Of a DNA stretch of 64,000 nt, positions 1 through 11,084 are shown piece after piece. Both the position numbers and the translations under genes were made by a program. This stretch comes from Forficula auricularia (taxonomy: Eukaryota > Arthropoda > Insecta > Dermaptera > Forficulidae): NCBI GenBank assembly GCA_024734495.1, contig JALMQS010000903.1, forward strand, positions 1 to 64,000, in the 5' to 3' direction. The notes beneath the pieces were generated by a model. The model searched no databases. It saw nothing but the letters and a program-made list of their open reading frames with translations, and was not told where the DNA came from. Numbering within the stretch: the first letter of the stretch is position 1; each line of letters starts with the position of its first letter.

Positions 1-111
1 CTTACAGTGAATAGCGTATTATTATTTAACGCGGTTATAGTGGCGTGTTTCACAAAGAGGAAATAAAATGTGAAAAAATTAAAAATCTTTTAAAATTATT
101 TTGGAGATTTT

Positions 112-172
112 TTATTTATCTCTATACATATTTTCGGGCTATGAACCCTTCATCAGGTAGGTTAAACAAATA
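112..172 (-). ncRNA. Hammerhead-like ribozyme, left arm
   Basis: On the minus strand, CTGATGA (150-156) is followed by one extra A, a GGG/CCC stem II, GAAA (132-135) and a short AU-rich stem III region. It is the inverted partner of the motif at 768-829, with one extra A after GAAA. The core CUGANGA...GAAA is intact. Cleavage activity is inferred only. Confidence 0.6.
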
Positions 173-351
173 ACACTGAATATAAAAATTTTGCATTGTA
201 TCCGATGTTATTATAGTACGGGGCGAGTGGGAGGGGGCGGAGCCAATGGGAGTTGAAAGAATTGAGTGGTTGAATTTAAAAGGTATGTGCGGTAGAAAAG
301 GGGTTATTGAACGAATTGTCTGGACAAGGTCAGGTCATATTTCAAATAGGA

Positions 352-543
352 TTTCTTGATAACAATCATTCCCCATCTAATGAAAGCCCCCTTATTCTAC
401 ATTTCTCCCCAAAAGGACGCAAACTAGATTTATTAGAATCCCTTGAAATCAAGAAAGCAATCGCCCGCAATGAACCCATTCTCAATAACCAATTAGAAAC
501 CACTAAATCAACAATAATTGATCTATTAATAAACCAAATCTAA
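352..543 (+). pseudogene. Penelope-like element protein C-terminal remnant
   Basis: The spacer of the foldback is open in one frame to a stop at 541-543. The readable peptide includes KGRKLDLLESLEIKKA and then ILNNQLET. The pattern G-x-x-L-D-x-L-E-x-x-E-I followed by a downstream (I)LN-(D/N/E)-Q is what I know from the region after the GIY-YIG endonuclease in Penelope-like retroelements. No RT motifs and no GIY-YIG motif are present, so this is only the C-terminal tail, about 60 codons. The open frame continues upstream into the left arm (to about 307), but that part is arm sequence rather than recognisable protein. It supports a Penelope-like origin for the surrounding ribozyme-bearing foldback. 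Another possibility is chance similarity in a short peptide. Confidence 0.5.
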
Positions 544-767
544 CTGAAATTCATTCCCAGAATTCTATACAAATAAATTTCGAACTAAGACATCCTATTT
601 GAAATATACCTGACCTTGTCCAGACAATTCGTTCAATAACCCTTTTTCTACCTTCCACATACCTTTAAATTCAACCACTCAATTCTTTCAACTCCCATTG
701 GCTCACCCCCTCCACTCGCCCTGTACTATAATAACATCGATACAATGTAAAATTTTTATATTCAGTG

Positions 768-829
768 TTTTGTTTAACCTCCTGATGAAGGGTTCATAGC
801 CCGAAATATGTATAGAGATAAATAAAAAA
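768..829 (+). ncRNA. Hammerhead-like ribozyme, right arm
   Basis: CTGATGA (782-788), extra A, stem II GGG/CCC, GAAA (803-806), near-palindromic stem III AUAUGUAU (806-813), A at the H17 position (814). Stem I pairs CUC (779-781) with GAG (815-817), then an internal loop, then a U-rich strand near 768-776 with the A-rich strand 819-826. The fold was done by eye. The internal loop in stem I is typical of natural type I hammerheads. Confidence 0.65.
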
Positions 830-929
830 TCTCCAAAATAATTTAAAAGATTTTTTAATTTTTTTAAATTTTATTTCCTCTTTGTGAAACACCACTATAA
901 CCCGTTAAATAATAATTCCTTTGTTTAAT

Positions 930-953
930 ATGTTTCACTATAAACCAACACCG
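930..953 (-). repeat. Conserved flank box of foldback family B
   Basis: Read on the minus strand this contains GGTGTTGGTT followed by TATAGTGAAACAT. Close versions lie at about 18737-18764, 19028-19052, 28087-28111, 61706-61731 (minus) and 63628-63653, each outside only one side of a foldback. It looks like a family terminus or transcriptional element; its role is unknown. Confidence 0.55.
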
Positions 954-970
954 CTTTCCCTAAACTCTAT

Positions 971-1332
971 GAATAGTTATTGATGGGTGCGTATAACTCG
1001 GTTCCCATTTGTCTCTCCTTTCAGTGATAGCAAGAATATTACAATATTTTCCAACATTATACTATAAGTGTGTTTGGTTATCTGATGAATCAGTTAGCAT
1101 TCGTTATAGCTAATGATTAATTAACCCCCACTTCAGCTTAGATGTGCGCATAAATCTAAGAAGCGGGAAGTGGGGGTTAATTAATCATTAATATAACGAA
1201 TGCTAACTGATTCATCAGATAATAAGTACACTTATAGTATAATGTTGTGGAAATATTGTAATATTCTTGCCTATTACTTGAAAAGCGAGACAAAAGGGAA
1301 TCGAGTTATACGCACCCATCAATAACTTATTC
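971..1332. repeat. Foldback MITE, no ribozyme motif
   Basis: Arms of about 165 bp (971-1133 and 1162-1332) are reverse complements around a short centre. Outer ends read GAATAGTTATTGATGGGTGC and its complement. A CTGATGA string at 1082-1088 is not followed by a stem II and GAAA, so this is not a hammerhead element. No coding sequence is visible. Confidence 0.7.
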
Positions 1333-1361
1333 AATGTAAGTTAAATGTCTTTCTCCTCTGT

Positions 1362-1610
1362 TTGATTTCTTATTATTGTGATGAAAATTATAAATCATAC
1401 CTCAAAAGATGCAGAATTAACTTATCTTTTTATCCGTATGTTAATCGTAATTTTAAAGAGTCACTCAGAAACGTCTTGAAGCAGGCTCCAGATCCAGAAT
1501 ATTTCAACCAAATAATTGGGGATATGGGATGCGAGACATTTAGAGAGGTCAAACAGCTGGCGGGGGACAGAGCCGAGTGGAGACGGGTGGTTGCGTCAAA
1601 CCAGTCTTAG
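1362..1610 (+). pseudogene. Possible LINE (RTE/I-like) C-terminal remnant
   Basis: An open frame of about 80 codons ends with LAGDRAEWRRVVASNQS and a stop at 1608-1610. The pattern (L/A)-A-x-D-R-x-x-W-R-x-x-V is common at the extreme C-terminus of RTE- and I-type LINE polyproteins, just before the stop. A TGATGA-rich simple sequence follows (about 1625-1700), as often seen at LINE 3' ends. No RT or endonuclease motif lies upstream, so if real this is a heavily 5'-truncated copy. The rest of the peptide is unrecognised. Confidence is low because the match is one short motif. Confidence 0.3.
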
Positions 1611-1742
1611 GAATGTATACTCAATGATGAAGATGATTATTATTGTGATGATGTTATTGATATTGAACTGTATTGTGTATTGTATGATAATGGGTGGATG
1701 ATAACAAATTGATTATAATTTCAGCCAATTCCCATTTTTGTT

Positions 1743-1800
1743 TTGAAGACCCTGAAGAAGGAGAGAAAAAAGTCTCCGAAACGTCGGAATTTGAATAAAA
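1743..1800 (+). ncRNA. Hammerhead-like ribozyme, ACGU type
   Basis: CTGAAGA (1752-1758), extra A, stem II GGAGA/TCTCC, GAAA (1778-1781), minimal self-complementary stem III ACGU (1781-1784), then C giving a GUC cleavage triplet. Stem I starts CC/GG. No inverted partner is seen nearby. With a stem III this short, activity would be expected through dimers. Confidence 0.6.
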
Positions 1801-2178
1801 TTTAAATAATTTATGGGCTGCCTTTCGTTATAACCTACTTATTTCGCTTACCAGTTCGTCTTTCTAAGAAAATAAATAAAATTAAATTTTGACTAATCTT
1901 TATTACGTTTCAACTCCCATGAGAACAGAAATGCGCTTTTTAGGAAATATCACTATGTGTGTGTGTGAGTGTGTAACCTAAATGCTGGCTAGGCCGTTGA
2001 ATCAATAATTATGAAGTTTTGAATTTAAGGTTTTGGCTAATTTCTAAAAAAAATAAAGTCGGCTGATTTTTAAATCTATGTATTTATTAAATTAATACTA
2101 TCAAATGAGTTTTTAAAAAAAATTTAATCTTATGAAGAATTGATGGAAAGACAGCTAGTCAGAAGGATAATTAAAATA

Positions 2179-2262
2179 GAATTCCGAATAAAATAATTTA
2201 TGGGAACGTCATTCATCCCCTTAAAAACCCGACGTTCTAATAAATTATTTTATTCGAAATTT
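2179..2262. repeat. Short inverted repeat with CGACGTTC centre
   Basis: AATTCCGAATAAAATAATTT (from about 2180) is repeated inverted near 2240-2262. The centre has the ATCCCCTTAAAAA and CGACGTTC remnants seen also near 23860-23890, suggesting a collapsed copy of a hammerhead-bearing foldback. Confidence 0.4.
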
Positions 2263-2507
2263 TACTTTACATTATTCTTTTCCATCAATTTTTCATTGAA
2301 CCTGTCCGTCTCCAAAAGAAAATACTTCTAATATATGGAATTTTTCATATCACTAAATTATTGAGTTTAAAATCTAGAAAAGAGAAGAAGACCAATTTTT
2401 ATCTTAGATCATATTATAAATAGGTATTTATTTTATACCTATGTCCCAAGGAATTGCTCTCTGACCAGTCGAACCCGAGTGTCAAGTCTGAATTCCGAGC
2501 AGTTGGC

Positions 2508-3114
2508 TTAAGGAGGTTCGGGACAGCATCTTTATCTGGTTGATCTACGAAAAAATATTTTGTATTTCTGCAGAGTGACAACCTTTGCATACTAAATTTT
2601 TTAATAAAAAAATTGTTAATGATGAGGTTACTTTAGAATGCAAATCTTTGGTTTGATAATATTAATAAAAAGAATATTGAAATGAATTTTTTCTCATTAT
2701 AAAAACATTTATTTAACAAAAAAACGATTTCAAGAAATAGAATTGGAATTCTACTAGTGCTTTTGTTATATTCTTTTGGCTGGAATAACTTTTTATTTTT
2801 ACATTTATGAATTACTAATCAACTAGACTGTCAAATCTACTTAAAAATGTATCATTCGATTCATGAAAGCTGAATTATTGATCTCTATAAATTTGTTGAA
2901 AATGGTATAATTTGTATAGAAGTTATAGCCCTTTTAATAGCTCGGTCCATTTACTTCCATGTTAAAAGGACAATTTTCAATAATTTATTTTTCGCTAATG
3001 GGACAGACGATCAACTTCAAATTTCGGGAATAAATATTTAATACATCAATGATTCGATGGTAAAAATTTGAGATTTTTCTTGTAAAAATCATAAACAGTC
3101 CCAAGCCCCTTTAA
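2508..3114 (+). mobile_element. TTAA-flanked MITE, family 1
   Basis: A non-coding element of about 607 bp bounded by TTAA at both ends. Terminal inverted repeat GGAGGTTCGGGACAG on the left and CTGTCCCAAGCCCC-type sequence on the right. A full-length inverted copy is at 51208-51817 and a truncated copy at 42946-43171. TTAA duplication is typical of piggyBac-type transposases, so a piggyBac-like driver is plausible but not shown. Confidence 0.65.
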
Positions 3115-5021
3115 CCCTAGAAACGAAAATCCTTATATATTTAAGTTCAGCTTAAATAATAAATAAAAAGATAACTTTAGGACCGAAGGTCTCACACCCC
3201 TTCCGGATTGCATACGATCACGTCCATAAGCGCTTTATACATTAATATAGATATTTAGTACTAACACTTTTCGCGATTTTGGATATTTTGTATACAAGTA
3301 TCTATGTATTGGTACTTGTGAAAAATTATCCATTCAAAAATTTACACTTCTTTACTAATTATATTATAACTACGGGGTGTATAATAACAACGGTGAATGT
3401 ATATAAAATTAAAAGTGATTTATATACAAATCTTAATTTATTTTATTTGTCCAATAAATTCTCTTTAATATATTATGTAGATGAGTGTGTCAAGGAAAAG
3501 AAGAGACGGTGTCAAGAAATGGGGTTGATCCTCAATTGTCTCAAGATGCGAATAGAGGGCTTATGGGCTCGAATAAATTCTTCGGGTGTGAAACATTCGA
3601 CATGAAGTTAAATAAAAACTCTTTTTGTCCAACGAGAATTTAAGCGCAAAGTTGATTCAAGCACTGATAATATTAAATGAGATTTTCATCTCAATTGGAA
3701 AACGCCCAATTCTTTGTTTTTTAGAAGAATTGTAAATTTTGTTTTTTGCTATAAACGTTAGATAAAAGTTTAATTAAATATTGAGTCATTTAGATTATAT
3801 CAAAAAGTATCACTCTTTAGACAGGGGTGGATTTAGGTTCGATGCCGCCCTAGGCCCTGTCCAATATTCCGCCCTTTTTTCTCAGTAAAAGTGATTTTCA
3901 AAATTATATGGCTAATTATCAAATATTATTTTAAATACAAGTGTTTATTGGTTTACATAAATTTTTCAAAAATAATTTCAAATATAAGTTACTAATTCAA
4001 ATATAATTTTCCGTAATAAATAGTAAATGAATTTTTTAATTAATTTATGAGATCAATTTCTTCTTTCTAGCTTTGGTTCGCACGAAAACGTCTATTGGCT
4101 TGAATTTTCAAATAACCAAATTTTATAAATGCTTATTACCTAGTATTGAATTTCCAATTTTTACTCAAATATATACCGTTTTAATTTAGATACAATGCAC
4201 ATATTATTTTTGTATGACTTTTTCTTTAAATTCGAGAACCAAGCATTTAACTTGAATCGCATTCATTTTAATTACGCAAATTCATTTACATCAAATGATG
4301 GTAGAAATAATAGCGAAAATTGAATTACAATAAAAAATAATACTTTTTCCGTTTCTAAATTGTTTCGTTTTTTTATGCATTCAACGATTTTTTTTAATAT
4401 CAAGTATATAGGTATATATCGGACCTATATACATATTTTTTAAAGGGATATTTGTTTCCAATTGATTTTGAATGGGCAATTTATTTTGAAAATGAATATT
4501 TTTTGTCTCGACATTTAAACAAAAAATAAAATTATGAAAGAATATCTAGTAGGATAAAGCTTAATATAATTAAGTAGTTTTTAATGAATTTTCTTTCTTT
4601 TATTTTTTTAAGAGAAAAAATAAAGGTATTTGTGCCAATTTATTTTCGCTTAAATTCTTTAAATAGAATAAAATTCCATTTGATTACATTCACATCGCGT
4701 TAGAAGAAACAAAAAGGAAAACGAAATGCATGCTTAAATGATATTAAATCCCCCCAAAAATGTCTTGGCTTAAAATATCAAAATGATGATTATTCAAATG
4801 GTTTTTTGATTAAATCTAAATGATAATAACATTGTAGAATTTAGTAGATTTTAAAATAAAAAAGATAAATAATTTTGTACATTAACTAGAATAGAGTGAG
4901 CCATTATTGCCGTCATCGTAGACATTTATAAACAAATCTAATCCAATCCACTAATTAGATCGTACTCATTATCAATTTTTCGAATTAGTTATTTAATTAG
5001 AATAAAAATACACCCAAAACA
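3115..5021. other. Unassigned AT-rich stretch
   Basis: No gene is supported. A string starting CAGGGGTGGATTTAGG at about 3831 followed by CCGCCCTAGGCCC resembles a hAT-type terminus, but no matching right end or 8-bp duplication was found. An open frame at 3279-3605 shows no domain. The rest is AT-rich with A/T homopolymers. Confidence 0.5.
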
Positions 5022-5043
5022 ATATATATATATATATATATAT
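5022..5043. repeat. (TA)n microsatellite
   Basis: About 11 TA units, directly abutting the left end of the foldback that follows. Confidence 0.9.
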
Positions 5044-5520
5044 TGACGTTACAGGGTTGATTCAACCACTAAATTAATTTTTTTCAGAATTTCGTTGTTA
5101 TAATTAAAATCTTGAGAAGAAATTGTATGTAAAATTATTGTTTTATTCATTTATTTCTGAAATAATACATTAAATTGGATAAATTTTTAAGTGATAGCGA
5201 TTATTATTATTAGTTAGGGTCATATTCTAGCTAATTCAAAAATCAAAAACCCTTTAAACACATAAATTCAAAAATTAATAATATTTTAAGTTTAGTTTCA
5301 AGTCAAATTATGCAAATGTCAAAGTTTGCCAATGACCCTAACTAACTAATAACAATATTCGCTATCATTTAAAAATGTATCCAATTTAATGTATTATTTT
5401 CGAAATAAATGAATAAAACAATAATTTTACATTACAATTTCTTCTCATGATTTTTATTATAACAACGAAATTCTTAAAAAAAATAATTAATTCAGGGGTT
5501 GAATCAACCCTGTAACGTCA
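5044..5520. mobile_element. Foldback MITE with TGACGTTACAGGG ends
   Basis: Arms 5044-5222 and 5332-5520 are reverse complements (about 180 bp each) with outer ends TGACGTTACAGGGTTGATTC and its complement, around a spacer of about 110 bp. No ribozyme core and no open frame. The arms have several mismatches and indels. Confidence 0.75.
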
Positions 5521-5569
5521 CAATATCTACCTATTTACCTAAATTACTTTACCATACAGGGCATGTTTA

Positions 5570-6070
5570 AGTATTCTAATAGTGCATGAAAGTTGAATTT
5601 TTTGCCTCGTTGTTTCGAAATATCTCCAAAACGAGTGAAACTATTTTGATAAAAAAAAAAAGTTTGGAATATTGTAGCTCTGAGACTTAGGGTTGCGAAA
5701 AGCAGGGGAGAGTACTTACGTATATACCTATATACATACGGTCGCTACGCAAGACCAATGGATTTTTGGTCACTTTTTGGCTTCTGGGAACCACAATAGC
5801 CGTTTTTTTGTTCTAAATCCGATTTCAAAATATTAATGGTATCGATTACTTCCACCTATAATTGAGAAAATGAATTAAACTTTTTTCTTCTCTGTGATAA
5901 AAGCTCTCTAACTGTCAGGACCTCTAGAGGCGAAAGCAATACTTACTGTACATTGGGGTGGTGGGGTGGGTGGGGGTGCTGAGTGGGTTTCGGGGTGGGG
6001 GTCCAAGAGGCGAGCCCTCTGACTAGCAAGAGGGCCGCCAAAGGCGGGCCTTGCAGCTAGTATTTCTACT
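5570..6070 (+). repeat. Dispersed repeat with G-rich, G4-prone end
   Basis: Part of a dispersed family: the block near 5740-5900 is similar to 62280-62470. The end (about 5950-6060) is G-rich on the plus strand and closes with AGCAAGAGGGCCGCC and CAGCTAGTA. Similar G-rich ends occur at 13210-13550, and in the opposite orientation at 55290-55570. Runs at 5954-5980 satisfy a four-tract G-quadruplex pattern. Confidence 0.55.
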
Positions 6071-7775
6071 AAAATCTTTGATTCGTTCCTAAATAAAATA
6101 AAATAAAATTCTCTTCTTAATTTTTTAATGGTTATTTACCAAACCTGGGTTGATTTTTGAAAAATTTCCATCTTTTTTTCAAAAAATAAACTCAAAAAAA
6201 GATACTTAAATCTTTTCATTAATTATTTAATTAAATTTCTGATACAACCAGAAAGATTTTTTCAATTATGTATTATCTTTATCTACCATAATTAAAGAAA
6301 ATATTCTCTCCACACCAAAATTCTCTAATTAATTAAATTCTTATTTTAATTATCAATTGAGAATTATCAAGATGAAAGTGAAAATACCCATCACGAAACT
6401 TTATACATTTTGTTGAAGCATTTATTAGAAAATTAAATTTACGTTTTGTTGACAAACTTGAGTCAAAGTACTTTCTCTTCTCCAATATAATTAGCATAAT
6501 TTCTCATGATCTGACTAATTGCTCTTACCTTGATGTGCTTCAATTTAATTGCCGAAAGTGATCACGGATAAAGATAAATGCATGGACAGGTTTTATCCTT
6601 GACAAGTACTTGGAGTAAAGAAGAATGATTAATCAAAAGAATTTTTTTGTTTTAATTTGAAGCTGACATTTTTTAATTTTCTTTAATAAAAAATCCTCTC
6701 GTCGTTGTTTGATCTTCCTTTTTCTCTTTGATACGAGTGAAAACTATCATCATATGAATTTTGATATTTGAGCATTGTACATATTGACTCGATTTTATAT
6801 TCTCAGACTTATAGCAAGCACTCAGAACACTCAGTCGGGTCCAATACAATAAAAGAGAACCTTCTTATTGATCTCTTATCTTTTATGCCAGTGGCAGTGC
6901 TTTCTCCCATATTGCCCAGAGCCATGGACTCACTTGCACTATTAAATTTGTATTTATTTCTCTTTATAGATAAAAGCCAAACCGTACAAGTGACGAGTCA
7001 CTTTTTAAAGCCCCTCAAGCTTCTGATTGAGTTCTCTTTTGTTTTTTACGCCCTCCTTTCGTTTTCTATTATAAATCATTCATAAACAGACATTATGCTC
7101 ATAAATGAGCTATTTCCACATTTATTTTTATTCATCAATTCGATTCAATAATGAATGAAAATTAAGGAGGTCCTTTCGCCGTCAATGTTAAATAAAAAAT
7201 ATTAAATTATAATTATAACTTAATTTTTTATAATAGTTTAAGTCTCTATCTATGCTTTGGTGAAGTTTGAATCACACATTAACGAGCAAATTTTTGAAAA
7301 TAAAATTTTTTAAAATGTAAACATTTTCTTAGAGTCTTATATGGAAAATTAAGATCTTGACACTTTCTCTTGAATTATAATACTATTAGTTGAATAGATA
7401 AAATTAAAAAAAAAACAACTAAAAATTAGCTTTTTGAAACATGTAGGGTTTTTTGCAATAAGATATATGATTGACCGCCGAATTTACTTAGATATTTACT
7501 TTAAAAAATCACATAAATGCTATGTTTGGATGTAAACATAAGCATTATTAATACAACGCATTGCCAAATCATACAAGACTTATTATCAGCTGATTTGAAT
7601 AAATTAAACTAAATTTTGTATTTAATTATTTTTTTTATAATTGTTTTTATTTCAAACATTTACGGCCTTCATACTATTTATTTTTAATTCTATTATTTTT
7701 CATTTGTATTTTAACTTATTTTATGAAATATTAGATACTAATTTCGTTTGACTCAACTGGAGCGAAAGCATCTCC
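6071..7775. other. Unassigned AT-rich stretch
   Basis: No gene supported. About 80 bp near 6140-6215 recurs at 41937-42020, so part is dispersed repeat. The 105-codon open frame at 6768-7085 has no recognisable domain. Confidence 0.5.
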
Positions 7776-8310
7776 TTAATGAGGTTCTTTGCGACAATTC
7801 ACACAAAAAGTTTTAGCCTCGTAACCACTCTATAAATATGAACGGAACTTTAATTTTAGGTCATGTTTTTATAACGTGACTGTAGCACTCACACTACGAA
7901 ATCTCTATATGGATACACACATACTACCGGATCGTTTCCAGGCCATTGTCCTTATATCCCCTCCACTAAAAATAATAGCCCAAATATGTTGTTTTTTTTT
8001 TATCAAAACTACTTGGTAAATAATTTCTATTTTTTTTTAAGTTACTCCGAATATATTATTCTAACAAATATTAGTTTTTCATCAAGATGATGAAAGTCCT
8101 TCAATGAAAAAAAATAAAACAATTATCATTTCCCCACCCTTTCCCTATCTATCCTATGTAAAAAATGTCATGTTTAATCGCAATTATTTCATGTTTGGTG
8201 TGGTAAATCGTCTTCAAATTTTAACAGTATGTGTATTGTGCTTTTAATGACTTATATTCCAAATTTGAAAGACTTTTTTAATTTTTGCATTTGTGAAAGA
8301 ACTACCTTAA
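7776..8310 (+). mobile_element. TTAA-flanked MITE, family 2
   Basis: About 535 bp bounded by TTAA. The right end reads TTTGTGAAAGAACTACC then TTAA; the left end has the complementary AGGTTCTTT in degraded form. Copies: 11888-12393 (same orientation) and 29891-30407 (inverted). Non-coding. Confidence 0.65.
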
Positions 8311-8483
8311 ATGGATCTGTCCCCTTTAAAAATGGATTGTATGACGTCATTCTTGTACAACTTCTACCGTGCCCCTTCAAGCTGAACCAAAATTAAATAA
8401 TTGAGAATATTTTGATTTGCCGAGAATAGCAGAGTTGTTGATTCATAAAAAGAAATCAATGAGATTGTCCTCTCTTTGTTTTT

Positions 8484-8653
8484 AGAAATATTTTATCTGT
8501 TATTTCTCATGGGTACAATTACTCGATTGGATATAGAAAAATTCGGTTTTAGAACAATTGTTTATGCGGCTACCTTGCTATAAAAACAAAACAAATTTTC
8601 CAATATCTAATCGGGTAATTGAACGCATGAGAAATAACAGATAAAATATTTCT
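8484..8653. repeat. Inverted repeat, foldback family A remnant
   Basis: AGAAATATTTTATCTGTTAT (8484) and its complement ending at 8653 enclose a short spacer. Related sequence recurs at 22980-23240, 25680-25925 and 31100-31200, where it flanks hammerhead-like motifs. This copy lacks a clear core. Confidence 0.55.
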
Positions 8654-8864
8654 AATTAAAAGACCAATTATGACAGGTCAAATCTTCAAAACGAGATACT
8701 CTCAAACAAAAAATTATATACATTGATTTCACTTTGTGAACAATATTAAACAACCCAGATTTATAATACTTTTACAAGTAAATCTATATATTTATAGCAA
8801 TATACAATCGTGACTTGATTCATTCTTTCAAAATATCTTGAGTCAATGATTTTATTTAAATTAA

Positions 8865-9091
8865 AGGAGACAATGAAAGAGTGTTTTCTGTTGGAAAAAT
8901 AAATTTTTTAATGTATTTATAACAAGAGTATAGTTTCGAGAGCTTTATCCTCTTTATCAGTCTATTACAATTGATCACAGGAGTTGATGTGTGAATCAAT
9001 TGTAATTGACTGATGAAGAGGGCAAAGGCTTCGAAACTATAATCTCGTTATAAATAAATTAAAAACATTTTCTTTTATTGTCTCCATTAAT
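8865..9091. mobile_element. Foldback element with hammerhead-like pair, family A
   Basis: Arms 8865-8975 and 8992-9091 are reverse complements around a very short centre. The right arm has a complete hammerhead-like core; in the left arm the core reads CTGATAA (minus strand). A related collapsed copy lies at 62662-62765. Confidence 0.65.
9000..9055 (+). ncRNA. Hammerhead-like ribozyme, ACUAUA type
   Basis: CTGATGA (9010-9016), extra A, stem II GAGG/CTTC, GAAA (9033-9036), stem III region ACUAUAAU, a one-base variant of the palindrome ACUAUAGU seen in a related copy, then C. The changed base may weaken dimerisation. Confidence 0.5.
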
Positions 9092-9559
9092 TTATAAAAA
9101 TTCTGTTACTCTCGGCAAAAAGAAACTTTCATTTTGATTTTATTTAAATTTAATCACAATTTAAAAACTCTTTAAATAAATAAGTGATTAACTCAAAATT
9201 GTTTTCGCTTGGCAGTGTTATGGGTTATCTAAGCTTAAAATTACTCGGTACGTCTGAGAGGCAGACAATGTTGATTAGCATTCTACCTACTCGACCAACC
9301 TGACCGCATCCCAAGTTAATAAATTAAAATATATATTTCGTATATTTTATTGTTTTTAAATTTCTTACTAGGGCGGGTCTTGATACAGAATTCTTTTTTT
9401 CTTAATTATATTTAACTTTTTTGTTTCATTCCCTGTAGAAACTTTAAAGGGGACCTCGAAACAAAAGTAAGCCTTCTAATTTAGTAGATAAATAGCTATC
9501 CAAGTGCTAAGTTTCTAAGTTTTATAATTTTTCTTATTAAAATATCAAAGAATAATTGA
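9092..9559. other. Unassigned stretch
   Basis: AT-rich. The minus strand at about 9245-9310 has a tRNA-like A-box but no B-box, so no RNA gene is called. CTCGGCAAAAAGAAAC near 9112 is a terminal sequence shared with 16512 and 62787, suggesting the outer end of family A. Confidence 0.4.
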
Positions 9560-9910
9560 TATATCAATGAGTATTGTTTTTGTCCGCGGTTATTTGAAAA
9601 AGATATTTATCGCGAGACTACTGCGGATGACGCTATTGGAGTCTGCGGAGTCTTAAGTCTGGACCAAGAGAGAACAAGATGTGATCCACTTAGCTACAAT
9701 CCAACGTCATTTCGCGTATAGCCCGCTAGACATTCGGATGGATCTCCAAGTGAATTTGAAATCTCAGATGTTATATATTTAATCTCCCAGTCCAGAGCGC
9801 TTGATCTATTAGCATGTATGTTAGATGCTTGCCATTAATTAATCAAATATTTTCTACATTTGATTCAATCGCGAATCAAATGTAGGAATTTTTGTCAAAA
9901 ATTGAATGAA
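9560..9910. repeat. Partial copy of the 53.4-54.8 kb foldback family
   Basis: Contains CTATTGGAGTC, CTTAAGTCTGGACCAAGAGA, a TGTGATCCA block, ATCTCAGATGTTATATAT and ATTTGATTCAATCGCGAATC in the same order as one arm of the foldback at 53395-54800, with internal deletions. Confidence 0.6.
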
Positions 9911-9911
9911 A

Positions 9912-10227
9912 TTTTAATTGAATGTAATGGAAGGCAGCCCAGAGGTAGTGAGGAAAGAAAAAATTAACACATATAAAATAAAGTGTAATTTATTAGAATC
10001 CTTCCTCCTTTCCTTTCAAACCGACGTTTTGGAGGATTTTTCCCTCCTTCTTCAAGGTTTCAAAGGGTCAATGATTGAAACAAATAAAATGTTTCATTCT
10101 TCTCTCCACAGTAGTGTTCAAAAACTTTCTTCATTTTTTTAAAATAAATTACACTTTATTTTATATGAGTTAATTTTTTCTTTCCTCACTACCTCTGGGC
10201 TGCCTTCCATTACATTCAATTAAAATT
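9912..10227. mobile_element. Foldback element, GGGCTGCC family, degraded ribozyme
   Basis: Arms 9912-9992 and 10145-10227 are close reverse complements with outer ends containing GGAAGGCAGCCCAGAGGTAG and its complement. The left part carries a minus-strand hammerhead-like block (10018-10065) with core CTTGAAGA and AAAA in place of GAAA, so it is probably inactive. The better preserved sister is at 52085-52445. Confidence 0.65.
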
Positions 10228-11084
10228 TCTACCAGTCCATCTCTCTCCAGAGAAAATTTCGTTGCAAAAAAATTGAATGAAATATTATGTTTCTAGATTG
10301 ATTTTAAAATAACGAAACAAATTTATTTTTATTTTGAATTTTATATAATGTTTGAATTAAAAAATATTTTTGAAATGAATATATTTTTTTAAAGTATATA
10401 ATTACGATGAAGAATAATAAATTGAAGATTAATTTATTTAATTTATGAATTAATAGAAAATGAATGTGGCATTATTGAATAAATTTCTTGAATTTGAAAT
10501 TAAAGATTGGCTTAGATTAAAGAATTGGGAGACATTTTGTCAGAGTCTGTAATAGACAGCCCAGCTTAAAAATGTCAAGATTAAACGGTTTTTTCAACTG
10601 ACAAAAAAAAATCCATTTAAGGGTGAAATAGAAAAAATCTGAGAATGCTTTACATAAAAAGTAGTAACGATTTGTATTTAATTTAAAAAGATAGCTTAAT
10701 TTTATCAACAACATTAATTAAAAGTTTCAGAATAAGTTTTGAAAACTTTTCGCGTAGATATTTAATTACATTTCATTAAAACAAATTGTTTATTTTAAGA
10801 AATATTATATTAGATATAATTGAGATTAATTTGTTGGTGTTTTTGTTAGATATTTTTTTTTTTTTTTTTTTTTTTTAATTGAAAAAATTGTTTGTTGCTA
10901 ATTTTACTTTTTCTATATACAACTTTTTTCTTTATACTTGATTGAAAACATTTTTAATTTTTAATTTCAAAATATAAAAAAAAAATCGGCCAAATGCACC
11001 TCGGGAATCGACCAAGCTCTTAGTATTTAATAGATCTGTCATCCAAACAAATTTTTTTTTATGAACCAAATAAAAAAAAAAAAA
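10228..11084. other. Unassigned AT-rich stretch
   Basis: No gene supported. Includes a T run of about 30 bases near 10852-10876. Short open frames have no recognisable content. Confidence 0.5.

Larger units (their letters stand above)
1..955. mobile_element. Foldback element with paired hammerhead-like motifs, Penelope-like
   Basis: Two arms of about 345 bp (roughly 1-351 and 590-925) are imperfect reverse complements around a spacer of about 240 bp. Each arm carries a hammerhead-like motif, on opposite strands (112-172 minus, 768-829 plus). The spacer holds a Penelope-like protein remnant. The arms differ at many positions, so this is not a simple read-through assembly palindrome. A box shared with other foldbacks in the window lies just outside the right arm (930-953, minus). 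The left end may extend beyond the window. The family call rests on the ribozyme motif and the peptide remnant; the structure is seen directly. Confidence 0.7.

Noticed and set aside
1..955. Foldbacks as inverted chimeric assembly artefacts
   Set aside because: Arms differ by substitutions and indels and enclose unique spacers, and the same families recur with different arm lengths; artefact palindromes would be near-identical.
1082..1088. CTGATGA string suggesting another hammerhead
   Set aside because: No stem II and no GAAA follow; it lies in a palindromic CTGATGAATCAG context of an unrelated foldback.
6768..7085. 105-codon open frame as a host gene
   Set aside because: No domain, no splice context and no codon signature; similar-length frames arise by chance across this AT-rich window.
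9245..9310. tRNA gene on the minus strand
   Set aside because: An A-box-like stretch is present but no B-box or cloverleaf can be drawn.
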